DNA of 64,000 bases. Origin: Entamoeba invadens IP1 (lineage: Eukaryota > Evosea > Mastigamoebida > Endamoebidae). Both the position numbers and the translations under genes were made by a program. The notes below the pieces were generated by a model. It was not told where the DNA came from and did not search any database. It saw only the letters and a list, made by a program, of their open reading frames with translations. This document shows, one piece after another, positions 44,210-54,582 of the stretch (position 1 is its first letter; every line of letters begins with the position of its first letter). The stretch covers positions 582,177 through 646,176 of the forward strand of contig NW_004440113.1 of the NCBI RefSeq assembly GCF_000330505.1, written 5' to 3'.

Positions 44210-45215
44210 TTTTTTGTGAATTTTGTGATTTTCTATTTTTTGTTTTTAGATTTTTTTCTCTTTTCGATGAGTTTTTGGCAGTAGAGTGTGTGGGTATGTG
44301 TTTGGCGATGCTTTGTGTTGAGGGGCGGTGCAGTGTCATTGTAAGCAATTTCAAACAGTAAATGATGAGAATTGGATCAGATACTTTTACTTGACAATTT
44401 CGAGTTAAGGAGAATGGAGATGATCTGAATTATGAAACGCAAATCAGATATTGACAATATGAAAACGTGATTACAAAGAGCGTAACGTGTCTGATTTATT
44501 TCATTATTTTATTTGCGTTATGATTTATTTATTAATTTATGAAGAGGAGAGATTGAAAAAATAAACTAAAAAACGCGGTTTTAAGGTGCTGTCGTTAATA
44601 CTTGGTCTTACATCATCGTTATCACCGTTCCACCACACATTTCAATATTATTTATTACTCTTCTTGTTTTGTATGTTTATCCAATAAATCAAAAGTAAAA
44701 CAACACTTTAAATTTTATTAACTCTTGATTTTTTTATATAATCTCTTGTTTTATATAATAATTTTAACTATACTTTTAATTGTTTTTATATATTATTATC
44801 AGTTTTTCATTAATTAATTTATATTTTTACTTATAAACTGTTTTGAACACATTTTTAAATACTAAAAAGTAATTCTTTTTTACTATTTTGAAAAAACACA
44901 AATTAAGTGTTATATATAACAAAAAAAATACTAATTTTTAGATTGTAATTTTTAGTAACATTATTAATACATTTTTTAGTAAAAATAAAATATTACTAAA
45001 ATTGTTAGTTCGAATTATAAATAAAATTAACATATAGTTTATACTAATAAATTATTTTACTTAATAAAATATATAAACGTTATTATAATGTTAATACATT
45101 TTAATTATAATTATAAAATATTAATTTTTTAATTTAACAATTATAACATTTAAAAATATTAAACCATCAAAAAAAATGTGTTTATATCATCTAAAAAATC
45201 ATTTTTTAAAAATCA
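44210..45215. other. AT-rich intergenic region, 1 kb
   Basis: Holds the promoters of the divergent CHD gene and the secreted protein gene. Very AT-rich, with no gene, RNA or clear repeat recognised. Confidence 0.5.
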
Positions 45216-45785
45216 ATGCTTTTCTTTGTTTTTTTCATAACCGTGTTTTCGGCTGATGTAACGCCTGCTGGACAAAGCCAAAATACAACTCTTTCAAATT
45301 CCACAAAACTAACAAACGAAACCAACACGACACTCCCCAACATCCCACAAAACACAACCACTCCAATAACTCCCACAACAATTCCAGTTCCACAAGTTAA
45401 CAAAACGAAACTCAATCCACCTCAATTTGTAACAGAACCAAAAGTTAAATCACTGGAACTTCCACCAAAAGGTGTCCCAATGGCTCAAGCCATTCGAGGT
45501 GTAATGCAACAGAAACAACTTAACCAACAGAAAAAAATCGTCCAAAACGAAACAAACAAAGTCGAAAAGAAAGCGAAAGAAGACAACACAAAAAATCTTG
45601 AACATAAAAAATTGGTGAAAAAACTCAAATCCGCAAAAAAACACAACAAAATTCTTGAGCAAAAACTCAAACTTGCTAAACTTTCCCAAAAGAACGAAAA
45701 CGATGAGGAACAAAAATCAAAGCTCAGAAATAAAATCAAATCTCTCTACACCGAAATGACAACCAAAAAGCCAATCTTGTTGTAA
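45216..45785 (+). CDS. Secreted Thr/Asn-rich protein with coiled coil
   Basis: 189 residues. A signal peptide (MLFFVFFITVFSA) is followed by a Thr/Asn/Pro-rich segment with many N-glycosylation sequons (QNTT, SNST, NETNTT), then a Lys-rich helical region likely to form a coiled coil (KLVKKLKSAKKHNKILEQKL). It has no cysteines after the signal and no membrane anchor. This suggests a secreted structural or surface-associated glycoprotein; no family was recognised. It lies about 200 bp upstream of the chitinase on the same strand. Confidence 0.6.
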   Translation: MLFFVFFITVFSADVTPAGQSQNTTLSNSTKLTNETNTTLPNIPQNTTTPITPTTIPVPQVNKTKLNPPQFVTEPKVKSLELPPKGVPMAQAIRGVMQQKQLNQQKKIVQNETNKVEKKAKEDNTKNLEHKKLVKKLKSAKKHNKILEQKLKLAKLSQKNENDEEQKSKLRNKIKSLYTEMTTKKPILL

Positions 45786-45982
45786 TCAAGTTCTTGATCT
45801 TCAAATTTTGATATTTAAAATGTTATTAATAACATTTTTTATTAATGTATTTTTTAACTATAAATATAATAAAACCAACTATACAATTTGATGAAAAGAA
45901 AGGGAATTAAAAAAGTTAAATGAGAAGGAAAGTGATGAAACACAATAAATAGCTCTTCCTATTTCCAAAACGAAAAATCAGA

Positions 45983-47128
45983 ATGAGAATACTATTAGCG
46001 TGTATGTTGATGGTATCTATGGCCGAGCAAAAAGAGTATAAAGTGATTGGATACTTCTCTGCTTGGGCTCAATACCGTAATGGCCAATTGGGTAAATCGA
46101 ATTTCCAGTTCCTTCCAAAACATATAGATCCAACGCAATACGACGTATTAAATTATGCGTTCGTAGGAATCGATAAAAATCAACAAATCACTTTTCTCGA
46201 CGAAAATGACGGAACGACAATTCCTCAAGTTATCAATCTGAAGTCTCAAAATTCAAAACTAAAAATCTTTGCGTCAATTGGAGGGTGGGACTTTTCAAGT
46301 GAAAAGGCGACACGTGGCATCTTCTCAAAGTTGTCAAAATCTCGGGAGGAACGAGCGGCATTTATCAGGAACGCCGTTTCGTTCTGTCGGCGCTATAACT
46401 TCGATGGAATTGATATTGACTGGGAATACCCAGGCGATGAAGACAATGAAGGTTCCAAAGAAGACGTCAACAACTTTGCGGCTCTGATGAAGGAGTTTTA
46501 TGAATACAAAATCAGTGAAGCCCAAAGCAGCGGAAAGGCCGAAATATTGTTATCTGCTGCGACGTCCTCGTCGAAGGAATTTTATGGGAATTACAAGCTG
46601 AGTGAGACGAGTAAATACGTTGATTGGTTCAACGTGATGACTTACGATTACCACGACTCGGACGATGACCGTGTTAATTCGCACACTCCGTTAAAATCGC
46701 TCAACAGCGGTTCTGAGTCGATTGAGACCACAATTAACGATTATGTCTCACAAGGAGTTCCCCTTGAAAAGATAATACTTGGCATTGCATTATATGGGCG
46801 GGGGTGGAGTTTAGAGACAATTGTTAATCACAATATTGGTGATAAAGCAATAGGACCAAGTAAACCAGGCGCTTATACACAAGAAGAGGGACTGATGGCA
46901 AACATCGAAATCGAAACGAGAACAGTTAACGAGAGATATGACCTGACGGCGGTGTGCAAGTATGGGTGGTACAGTAATCAGTGGTTTTCATTTGACGACG
47001 AAATCACAATTAAACTGAAGGCTAAATACGCCAAGGAAAGGCAACTTGGTGGGGTTATGTTTTGGGCAATTGACTTGGACCCAGAGATGAGGTATATCAA
47101 GCCTGTGATCGATGAGTTGAAAAACTAA
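45983..47128 (+). CDS. Glycoside hydrolase family 18 chitinase, secreted
   Basis: 381 residues. GH18 chitinases cleave beta-1,4 N-acetylglucosamine polymers; in Entamoeba they act on the cyst wall. A signal peptide (MRILLACMLMVSMA) leads straight into the catalytic barrel: KVIGYFSAWAQYR, KIFASIGGWDFS, the active site DGIDIDWEYPG with catalytic acid E148, WFNVMTYDYHD, GIALYGRGW and GGVMFWAIDLD. All expected residues of the DxxDxDxE signature are present. No N-terminal 8-Cys chitin-binding domain or Ser-rich linker is present, unlike some Entamoeba chitinases, so wall targeting must come from elsewhere. Confidence 0.95.
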   Translation: MRILLACMLMVSMAEQKEYKVIGYFSAWAQYRNGQLGKSNFQFLPKHIDPTQYDVLNYAFVGIDKNQQITFLDENDGTTIPQVINLKSQNSKLKIFASIGGWDFSSEKATRGIFSKLSKSREERAAFIRNAVSFCRRYNFDGIDIDWEYPGDEDNEGSKEDVNNFAALMKEFYEYKISEAQSSGKAEILLSAATSSSKEFYGNYKLSETSKYVDWFNVMTYDYHDSDDDRVNSHTPLKSLNSGSESIETTINDYVSQGVPLEKIILGIALYGRGWSLETIVNHNIGDKAIGPSKPGAYTQEEGLMANIEIETRTVNERYDLTAVCKYGWYSNQWFSFDDEITIKLKAKYAKERQLGGVMFWAIDLDPEMRYIKPVIDELKN

Positions 47129-47355
47129 ACTCGAAGACACAAAATACTATACTTTAATTATAAATTAATTATAATTAAGCTATTAATTTTGAATAACAGA
47201 ATCTGTCATTTATTCATTATATATTTATAAATAGCTATGATATAGTTAAACTCTAGTTAAAATAATAACATATGTCTTATTAAAAACAAATTCTAATAAC
47301 TTATTATAATAAGTTAATTTAAAAAACTAAGGAAAGAACAAATTAAAATCAATTG

Positions 47356-47676
47356 ATGAGCAAAATACGTGAAGCCCATGAAAGCTACACGACATTGAAC
47401 GTCTTGAAACGAATAGAAGAAGAGAACCAACACACCGGAGAGAATTTTGAGATCATCAAAGAGTCAACTGAACGGATCAAAGCGTCGATAACTACGCAAG
47501 AGGATATTTCGAGCTCACTTGCCGAGTCGAAAAGTCAATTGTTTTGGATGAAAGTCACCGCAAACCAAGAGGAGATCATTTTCAAAGGTGGGCTCCTTTT
47601 TTATATTTTAGTAATCATCTATATAATACTCACAAGAACAGTCATCGCGTGGTTCTTTGCAGCCGAACAAAAGTAA
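47356..47676 (+). CDS. Tail-anchored SNARE-like protein (Sec20-type?)
   Basis: 106 residues from ATG 47356. The first 75 residues form one long heptad-patterned helix (NFEIIKESTERIKASITTQEDISSSLAESKSQL), followed by a single transmembrane segment (LLFYILVIIYIILTRTVIAWFF) and a short lumenal tail. This is the layout of a SNARE. The helix pattern and position suggest a Sec20- or Qb-like member acting at ER-Golgi membranes. Without an alignment, the zero-layer residue cannot be fixed, and a non-SNARE tail-anchored coiled coil remains possible. Confidence 0.5.
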   Translation: MSKIREAHESYTTLNVLKRIEEENQHTGENFEIIKESTERIKASITTQEDISSSLAESKSQLFWMKVTANQEEIIFKGGLLFYILVIIYIILTRTVIAWFFAAEQK

Positions 47677-48102
47677 TTAATAGGAGTTGTATTTTGTGAC
47701 GAATGAATGCGTAAGAGACTGTTGGCTTTGGTTTCGTTCTACTCATACTCTACTATAATTAAATAATACATTATAGTATTGGTTTATTAATAGATTCAAT
47801 AGAATAACAATGGTTATTTACTAATAAATAAATAGTAAAATTATATAATTTATTTTTAATTATAAATATAATTTACTTTTTAAAAATCATTTCAAAAATA
47901 AAAATGAAAGTTTTAATTTTGGACAAAAAAAATTTGAATTTCTGGGTTTTATTTCTAATTTCTTGAAAATGAGAATTAACACTTCAATAAACTATAATGA
48001 ATTTATTTCGTCAACGATAAATTTACTAAACACATTTTTGAAAAACGGAGGTATTATTTTGGAAGAAAATTATAAAAAAACTAAAAAAATTCAACAAAAC
48101 GA
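47677..48102. other. AT-rich intergenic region
   Basis: Nothing was recognised; it presumably holds the phosphatase promoter. Confidence 0.5.
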
Positions 48103-49326
48103 ATGAGTTCTGTGGACGAGTGTTTGGAGATGTTGTGGCAAGGCGAATATTTAAAAGAAAATGTTTTTCGTGATGTGATTTATCCAAAAGCCAAAGAAAT
48201 TCTATCTCAAACCGAAAATGTGTTGTCAATAGCCCTTCCAATCACCATTGCTGGCGATTTAGTTTGTAATTAGTTTAATTATTAGTATTATAACTATAAA
48301 ATACTGGTTAACTGATTTTACCCCAAGCATGGCCAATTTCCCGACGTTTTAGAGCTTTTCAGGGTCGGAGGGCGTACGCCTGAAACGAACTACATATTTA
48401 TGGGTGATTTTGTAGATCGTGGAGTCAATGGGATCGAAGTCTTTCAGTTGTTGTTGACTTTGAAGGTGAAATATCCCAAACGCATCAACTTACTTCGAGG
48501 CAATCACGAGACTCGTCAAATTTCCCAGACGTATGGCTTCTATGATGAGTGTATGAAAAAGTATGGCAATTCCGAGATGTGGAAAATGTGTTGTGAACTT
48601 TTTGATTTCTTGGCATTGTCAGCAGTCATAGACAATCACATTCTATGTGTCCACGGCGGGTTATCTCCAGACATTAAGACCATCGACGACGTTTGTACTC
48701 TAGTACATTAATACTATAATTTTACCATACATTAAACTAGTAAATTGATACTATAATTTTATTATATTTTCATAGAGTACATTTATAATTAAACAATTAA
48801 CGTCGACTAGTACATCGAGATAACGGACAGATAAGGAAACTGGAACGAGTTCGTGAGGTCCCACATGATGGAGCGATGAGTGACTTGTTATGGTCTGACC
48901 CCGACAATGATACAGAGAAGTGGCAACCCTCCGTCCGAGGTGCCGGGTACTTATTTGGGAAAGAAGCGGTCGATGAGTTTGTCCGCGTGAATGACCTGCA
49001 GTTTGTTGCAAGAGCTCATCAAATAGTGATGGAAGGGTTTGAATGGAAATTTGATGAAAAAGTGTGTACGGTGTGGTCTGCGCCGAACTATTGTTATAGA
49101 TGTGGGAATAGAGCGTCAGTGATGGAGTTGGATGATATAGGAAATCGCAGTTTCTTGTTATTTGATGCGGCGCCAGAGGTTTGTTTTATAGTATTAATTA
49201 ATAATTAATTAATAATAAATATTGGTCATTTTGTAAAGGCATAAAGTATTAATAAAATAGAATGAAAGAACTAAAGAGTCGCATCAGGAGTCATACAAAA
49301 CGTTTTTAACGATGGACCATTACTGA
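48103..49326 (+). CDS. PP4/PP2A-type serine/threonine phosphatase catalytic subunit (four exons)
   Basis: Exons 48103-48261, 48328-48690, 48831-49178 and 49261-49326 join in phase 0 at every junction to give 311 residues, the size of PP2A-family catalytic subunits. The introns are 66, 140 and 82 nt, all with GTTTGT donors and with acceptors AAG, CAG and TAG. Metal and catalytic motifs are intact: GD-L-HG (across intron 1), [33 protein letters not shown] and [11 protein letters not shown]. The sequence [14 protein letters not shown] and the FDAAPE ending are closest to PP4. The C-terminus ends TMDHY rather than the DYFL tail whose terminal leucine is methylated in PP2A, PP4 and PP6, so regulation by methylation and regulatory-subunit choice may differ. 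Confidence 0.9.
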
Positions 49327-49542
49327 GAAATATTTGCAAATCATGGTGGTGTTAATTAAGATATGGTTTTATAGTACTATTGTTTAGAATTTGTTTTCCG
49401 TACAATTTGTCATTAAATCAATCACACAAGAATGGGAGCGGAGATCAGAAATTTCATTCTTTTATGAAACTATATTAAAATGCTATTAAAATTAATAAGT
49501 AATAGTTCCACAGTGATAGAAAGAAAGTGAGAACAAAGAGAC

Positions 49543-49551
49543 AATAAAAGG
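49543..49551 (+). promoter_or_regulatory. TATA-like box
   Basis: AATAAAAGG, about 25-33 bp upstream of the ATG at 49576. Confidence 0.3.
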
Positions 49552-49575
49552 CATCTTCAACACTTAAAAAATCAA

Positions 49576-49971
49576 ATGAATAGTTTCCTTCTATTGTTAG
49601 TAGTTAGTGCGTTCAGTCAGACATATGAGTGTTATAATTTAACATATGGATTCTATTGTTATGATAAAAGTATTTTTATGCATTGTAGAGGTGAAAATGC
49701 AAAGGCAGTTTGGTTGAAGTGCAGAGGAGGAACTGTTTGTAAATGTGGGAGAACTACTTATAACCCATGTGTGTTTGATTACAATGACGTGGACGATTGT
49801 GAAGGGAAGCCTGGGAGCTACTTGAATGAAAAATCGTTAACTCCGCCTGAAATAATCGAGGAAGAGTCTTCAAATACTAATAAGCCAACAACTCAGTCCA
49901 CTGAGAAGAAACCAAGTGCTGCTTTCTCGTATTTGTTGTATCTCAGCGTTTTATTGTTCGCTTTAATTTAA
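49576..49971 (+). CDS. Small 8-cysteine surface protein, chitin-binding-like, putative GPI anchor
   Basis: 131 residues. A signal peptide (MNSFLLLLVVSAFSQ) is followed by a compact domain with eight cysteines (about residues 19-75) spaced C-x8-C-x8-C-x11-C-x5-C-x-C-x7-C-x9-C, including GFYCYD and TVCKCG. A Thr/Ser/Lys stalk and a hydrophobic C-terminus (AAFSYLLYLSVLLFALI) resemble a GPI-attachment signal. The eight-cysteine, aromatic-rich pattern recalls the chitin-binding domains known from Entamoeba chitinases and Jessie lectins. This would make it a membrane-held chitin-binding protein. The assignment is by pattern only; any small disulfide-rich surface domain is the alternative. Confidence 0.6.
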   Translation: MNSFLLLLVVSAFSQTYECYNLTYGFYCYDKSIFMHCRGENAKAVWLKCRGGTVCKCGRTTYNPCVFDYNDVDDCEGKPGSYLNEKSLTPPEIIEEESSNTNKPTTQSTEKKPSAAFSYLLYLSVLLFALI

Positions 49972-50058
49972 ACTTTTAATTGTTAATTATTTTAGAGAAG
50001 AACTATTAATAGATACCAATACGTCAAAGTGAATGATAATTAATTAGAAGGTAAAGTC

Positions 50059-51585
50059 TCATAGTAATAACATAAACAATAGAACTCCTGAGATAGAAAA
50101 ATAATTCACTTCATCTCTCTGGTTGTAATTTTTCTCAGCTTGACATCTGCCACTTGTCGTACAAACGTAACCAGAGCCACAAACTCCACAACTTGGATAA
50201 CAACCATCTTGCCAAATATTGGTCCCATCTTTAATTGAAACATTTGTTATTGTACATTCAGTTTGATAACAATTGACTGTTTTGTAATCACAATTGTATT
50301 GATTAGTTAACTCGCTTGTTCTTGTGAAAGTGGCTTTTTTTAAAGTCATTGTGGTATTAATTGGGATGAGTGTATTTACAATTACCATATTTGCATAGAC
50401 ACGAGATCCTTTATTGATTGCCACTCGCATGTACACAGTCTCTCCATCTTCTCCATAATAGTATTTGGTTTCAAGATCTCCAAAAACTTCTCTCTCAGCA
50501 AGGGTATAGTTTTTGGAATATTTGTTTCGAGCATACCTTGTTGCTTGTAACTTAAATCTACTAACGTCTTTTATTTTGAGTTCAAGGTACAACTCTTTGA
50601 AGTCGTCACCTAAAAGAATTTCACTTGAATAATAAAATGCCAATGAAGCCAAACCCCTAGTTGGGTCGACAATAGTAACTATTGGTATTATTACAATTGT
50701 ATTATTCACTATATCAACAGGTTTACCATCTCCGTTCAATTGTAGTTGCCATATATCCCATAGCAATAAAGTGGATTTCGTACGTGGAACACCTTCTGTG
50801 AACACTTCTTCATCAATAATAAAACGACATGACTTATTCTTTCTTGATTCAAATGAAACATCAAAGTCGATGGTTTCTTCGTTAGTGATATTAACAAGTG
50901 GGGTCGTTATTTTATCGTTATTAATTGATATTAAACTTAAAGTGACCATCTCTTCTATGGCAGGCAAAATGAATGTGGCGTCCTTTTCCATTGGTATTTC
51001 TCTTTCCATTACATTGGACTTTATTTTTATTCTCTCTACTATCTTGTTGGAGTTTCCTATTTGAATTACAACACCACTTGAATTCATTCGCACAACGTAA
51101 ATTGAAGGAGGTCTACCAAGAGCAATTTCAGTTGGTGCGATGGTCACTTGAGATAAGTAGTTAATTGATCCTTGTAGTCCAGAACTGAGTCTGTTGTATA
51201 AATATGTATCTATTCCAATAATACTATTTTTGATATCATCTGTCTTTTCTTCAAACTCTAAGTTCATCCATCCTCTTACCATACAATAGTATTGAATTTG
51301 TGAAGGGCCCACAACTAATAAATATTCCCCACATTTTGCTGTGGAATAATTCAAACGATCAAGGTAGAAATTGGTTCTTGAAGTGTAGCACCCTATGTTA
51401 AGATTTAGTCCTTTAATCTTCTTATCTGCATCTTTAAGGTTATCATAACATTCCCATTTTTCTTTTACAACAACAGAAGATGAAGTGTAATCAACTGCTA
51501 TAAAGTCGTTGACACAAATTGATTTGGTGTCATTATTCTGTGATAAAACAGAAATACAACAGAGTAAGATACAATAGAATGGCAT
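50059..51585 (-). CDS. Large putative GPI-anchored surface protein
   Basis: 508 residues from ATG 51585. A signal peptide (MPFYCILLCCISVLSQ) is followed by a long beta-rich ectodomain with many sequons, a cysteine-rich C-terminal module (about 430-485: CDYKTVNCYQTECTIT, then CYPSCGVCGSGYVC) of EGF-like spacing, and a hydrophobic C-terminal tail (YFSISGVLLFMLLL) consistent with a GPI signal. Such proteins coat the trophozoite or cyst surface. I recognise no named family. It converges on the 8-Cys gene. Confidence 0.65.
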   Translation of the reverse strand: MPFYCILLCCISVLSQNNDTKSICVNDFIAVDYTSSSVVVKEKWECYDNLKDADKKIKGLNLNIGCYTSRTNFYLDRLNYSTAKCGEYLLVVGPSQIQYYCMVRGWMNLEFEEKTDDIKNSIIGIDTYLYNRLSSGLQGSINYLSQVTIAPTEIALGRPPSIYVVRMNSSGVVIQIGNSNKIVERIKIKSNVMEREIPMEKDATFILPAIEEMVTLSLISINNDKITTPLVNITNEETIDFDVSFESRKNKSCRFIIDEEVFTEGVPRTKSTLLLWDIWQLQLNGDGKPVDIVNNTIVIIPIVTIVDPTRGLASLAFYYSSEILLGDDFKELYLELKIKDVSRFKLQATRYARNKYSKNYTLAEREVFGDLETKYYYGEDGETVYMRVAINKGSRVYANMVIVNTLIPINTTMTLKKATFTRTSELTNQYNCDYKTVNCYQTECTITNVSIKDGTNIWQDGCYPSCGVCGSGYVCTTSGRCQAEKNYNQRDEVNYFSISGVLLFMLLL

Positions 51586-52513
51586 AATAATTCAATTTAA
51601 ACAGATAAAAAGTCTATTAAATAACACCCAAAGCAAAAATATTGTTTATTATTAGAGTCTTATTATTTCCTAACTGTAGACCAAATACAAGAAAAATATT
51701 TTTGAAAAACCACATTTCCTGTTTTATACGTACAAATGTTGTTTTAATGTTTCGACGTGTATCAAGGTTTTGACAAACCATTTTAATACTTTTTGAATTA
51801 CAATGAACAAATTTCCTTATTCATTATTAAAAAAGGTCCAAAATTTACTTTTCATATTTAGTTTTTACAATGGTATAAAAATTATTAATTATTAGTCGAA
51901 ACCTTAGTATTACATTTGTTATAATTATTTATAATTATAGGCAAATTATACCACCTAATTTGTCTTACTGGTTTTGGATTTGGAGTGTTGATACTTTTTA
52001 TATAATCAATATTGAACTGTCTTTGAAACCAATTGATATTATTACTTTACTATTCAAAGTTAGTAATACCTTGTTTGGTTACAATAAAAATAAAAATACT
52101 AATGTTTTGAATTTAGTAAATATTTTGACTTATTTGGTATCATTTTCATATATTCCAATTATAGACAATGTTTACGGTTCGAGTATTTACGAGGCGCCAG
52201 AAACTTATTGGGTGCCAGAATTATTTTAAGAACTGAAATGAGTTTGGCACTCATTTTCATATCAATTATCATCAAGAAAAAAAAACAAATAATAAATAAA
52301 TAAACAAAACCTTATTTTTTACATCAATCAATCCTCTAATTTCTTGGCACCCATTAAATACTCTATCTGTATTATTTCCATGTTAAGTCTCAATTAATAT
52401 TTTTTAATTAATACACTGCTTAAAATAGTATAAGAGTGTATTGATAAAAATTGAATTGAGTTGCAACCTAAACAGCCTCAAGCTAATTAACTATATACAC
52501 AGTTAGTTTACTG

Positions 52514-52550
52514 AACTATAGTTGGCTCACAAACTAAATTTTAGCTAACC
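52514..52550 (+). repeat. Outer inverted repeat, left arm
   Basis: A 37-base segment pairs in inverted orientation with 52942-52978 at about 30 of 37 positions, including the shared core TAGTTGGC. Confidence 0.5.
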
Positions 52551-52579
52551 GTATTTGAATTTGAATTAAAGATCACCAC

Positions 52580-52601
52580 AAAATGGTCGTGCGGCATAAA
52601 A
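52580..52601 (+). repeat. Inner inverted repeat, left arm
   Basis: AAAATGGTCGTGCGGCATAA matches the complement of 52745-52767 with three or four differences. Confidence 0.45.
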
Positions 52602-52744
52602 AATGAACACCAATGATTCAAGTATTAAACTTAAAATAATAAAAAAACGGAAATAAAAAAACATAAATTTCAATAAACAATAGAGATAATTAATTATAAA
52701 CCCGAAATTATAAAGGAAAAAACCGCAACACCAAGTCTACAACC

Positions 52745-52767
52745 ATTTTATGCTGAACGACAATTTT
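52745..52767 (-). repeat. Inner inverted repeat, right arm
   Basis: Complement reads AAAATTGTCGTTCAGCATAA, matching the inner left arm. Confidence 0.45.
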
Positions 52768-52941
52768 ATACTTGGCTTTAAATAAATTACAATTATAACA
52801 TTTGTTATTAAGAACTATATTATAATTAATTAACTATATTACATTATTATATATTTTAGTTGATTAATATTATTTTATAATATTGTACTATTTTTAAAAT
52901 AAGATTTAAATCATAATTTTTTAATATTTTTATTATATTTT

Positions 52942-52978
52942 GATTAACTAAAAAATAGTTAGTGTGCCAACTAGAGTT
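52942..52978 (-). repeat. Outer inverted repeat, right arm
   Basis: Complement matches 52514-52550 at about 30 of 37 positions. Confidence 0.5.
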
Positions 52979-53218
52979 AAATATAGATAAACAATGTATA
53001 TAATAACTATATATATGGTTAATTAATCATTAATTAAATAATTAATTGAGAGGTTGTTTACTTCTCAAATTAAAAAGAGATTTCCATTCTTCTTTCTGTT
53101 TAATAACTATTTCAATAGAAATTAAAATTACATAGTAAAGTTAACTTCTTCTTAACTCCTCAGATTGCCACGTCACAAGATTTAAAAATCTTTTCATGAA
53201 AAATCAATTCAACCCACT

Positions 53219-54356
53219 TCACATGACCTCGACTTGTGCTTTACTCTTCTCCTCTTGGTTTTCATCTTTCTTCTCCTCAACGGGGGGCTCCTCTTTCTTT
53301 TCCGTCTCTGTATTCCCCTCTTCCACCTTTTTATCATTTGCCTTCACCAACTCGCCTTGTTCTACAATGAGACTCTCCTTCTTCGCCTGTTCAATGTCTC
53401 GTTGTTTCTGCAATTCTTTCAGCTCCTCCTTTCTCTTCAACGCGTCCGCCTCGATTTTTTTCATCGTTTCAAAATAGATCTCCGCCTTCCCCTTTTCCAT
53501 GTTGAGCGACCTCGCAAAGATTTCAATTTGCTTCAAACAGTCTTTGATATACAAAGTCTCAAATTCTTTCGTTCCCAAATCTTTCAAAAACGGCCCAACC
53601 ATCTTCTTTTCGTAGCTCTTCAATATCTGCGGTTCGAGTTTCTCGTTCATGACAAGACTCAAAGTCCGAAGTGTAGAACACCGGGACAATGTGTATGGAA
53701 CAGTCCTCAATCGGTTATTTGAAAAGTCCAACGTATCAATGGACTTCAATGCGCTCATCCCGGGTGGGAGGACATACAATTTGTTGTGTGTGCACGTTAA
53801 TGTTTTTAGATTCACCAACTTCTCAATTTCATTTGAGATATACTCAAGGTTGTTAAAGTTCAATCGGAGTTCGACTAATTGGCTGCAATACACCATACCA
53901 GTCGGGAGTGAAGTCAGTCTGTCGGTTATTATAATATAATAATAAATATAATAATAAATATAATATAATTATATTATTATATAATTATATAATTATAACA
54001 AACTGATTGTGAGTAAAGTTTAATGCTCTCAAATTGGAGAATATAAAGAAGTTACTTGGTAGCTTAGAGATTTGATTGAAAGAAAGATAAATGTTTTTCA
54101 ACTTCATTAAGTTGGTGAAACACAAAGGAACTTCCTTTAATTTGTTGTTGTTCATATTCAAATCCTCCAACTCATATAACGATCCGAACTCTTGTGGGAC
54201 TTCTTGAATTTCGTTGAACGACAAATTTAATATTTTGCATTTTTGAATTAAATTAACGCATGGAGGGACCTTTTTAATTCCTTTCTTCGAAAGGTTGACC
54301 TCCGTCGCACCCTTTTCGCCTTGTTTTTGAATGGTCTTTTCAAGCCCAGCTCCCAT
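53219..54356 (-). CDS. Leucine-rich repeat coiled-coil protein (two exons)
   Basis: 350 residues. Exon 1 (54356-54004) starts MGAGLEK; an 85-nt, almost pure AT intron (donor GTTTGT, acceptor ACAG) separates it from exon 2 (53918-53219). Joining them restores a perfect repeat, NFTHNQLTSLPTGM. About nine short LRRs (KILNLSFNEIQEVPQEF, LKTLTCTHNKLYVLPPG) cover residues 25-210. A long charged coiled coil (about 250-310) and a Glu/Lys-rich tail follow. Gly2 after Met suggests possible N-myristoylation, as in some small signalling LRR proteins. The likely role is a cytosolic scaffold. Confidence 0.85.
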
Positions 54357-54474
54357 CTAATGGTTTTGGGATATCTAGTTGGTTCTTTTTATTTCTCAAT
54401 TCTTTGAAGAGATTTTTAAACAAAGTCAAAATCAATAAGAAAATCAAAACGAATTACAAAATGGTTAATTATAA

Positions 54475-54582
54475 TTAATTATACCAATTTCTTTTAGTTA
54501 ATTGGATAATTTGGTTGGATCCTTGTCTATAAGCAATAATTTGACTTTTTTGAAGTGATTTGTTGATTTTCAAGTCTTCCAT
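54475..54582 (-). CDS. Possible 35-residue microprotein
   Basis: A short ATG-started frame (MEDLKINKSLQKSQIIAYRQ...) in the gap between the LRR and four-pass genes (54357-54824). It is slightly richer in GC than its surroundings. There is no further support; the rest of the gap is AT-rich and empty. Confidence 0.2.
   Translation of the reverse strand: MEDLKINKSLQKSQIIAYRQGSNQIIQLTKRNWYN

Larger units (their letters stand above)
51586..53218. other. AT-rich intergenic region, 1.6 kb, with inverted repeats and an ATG-less frame
   Basis: A plus-strand frame from 51879 to 52229 is open for 116 codons without any ATG and reads aromatic and hydrophobic. From 52514 to 52978 there are two nested pairs of imperfect inverted repeats. 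No other gene or RNA was recognised. Confidence 0.4.

Noticed and set aside
48026..48241. Minus-strand frame over phosphatase exon 1
   Set aside because: The plus strand encodes the conserved phosphatase N-terminus in phase with later exons.
53932..54000. AT tandem-like array inside the LRR gene
   Set aside because: It is the body of the 85-nt intron; simple AT-rich sequence without a regular period.
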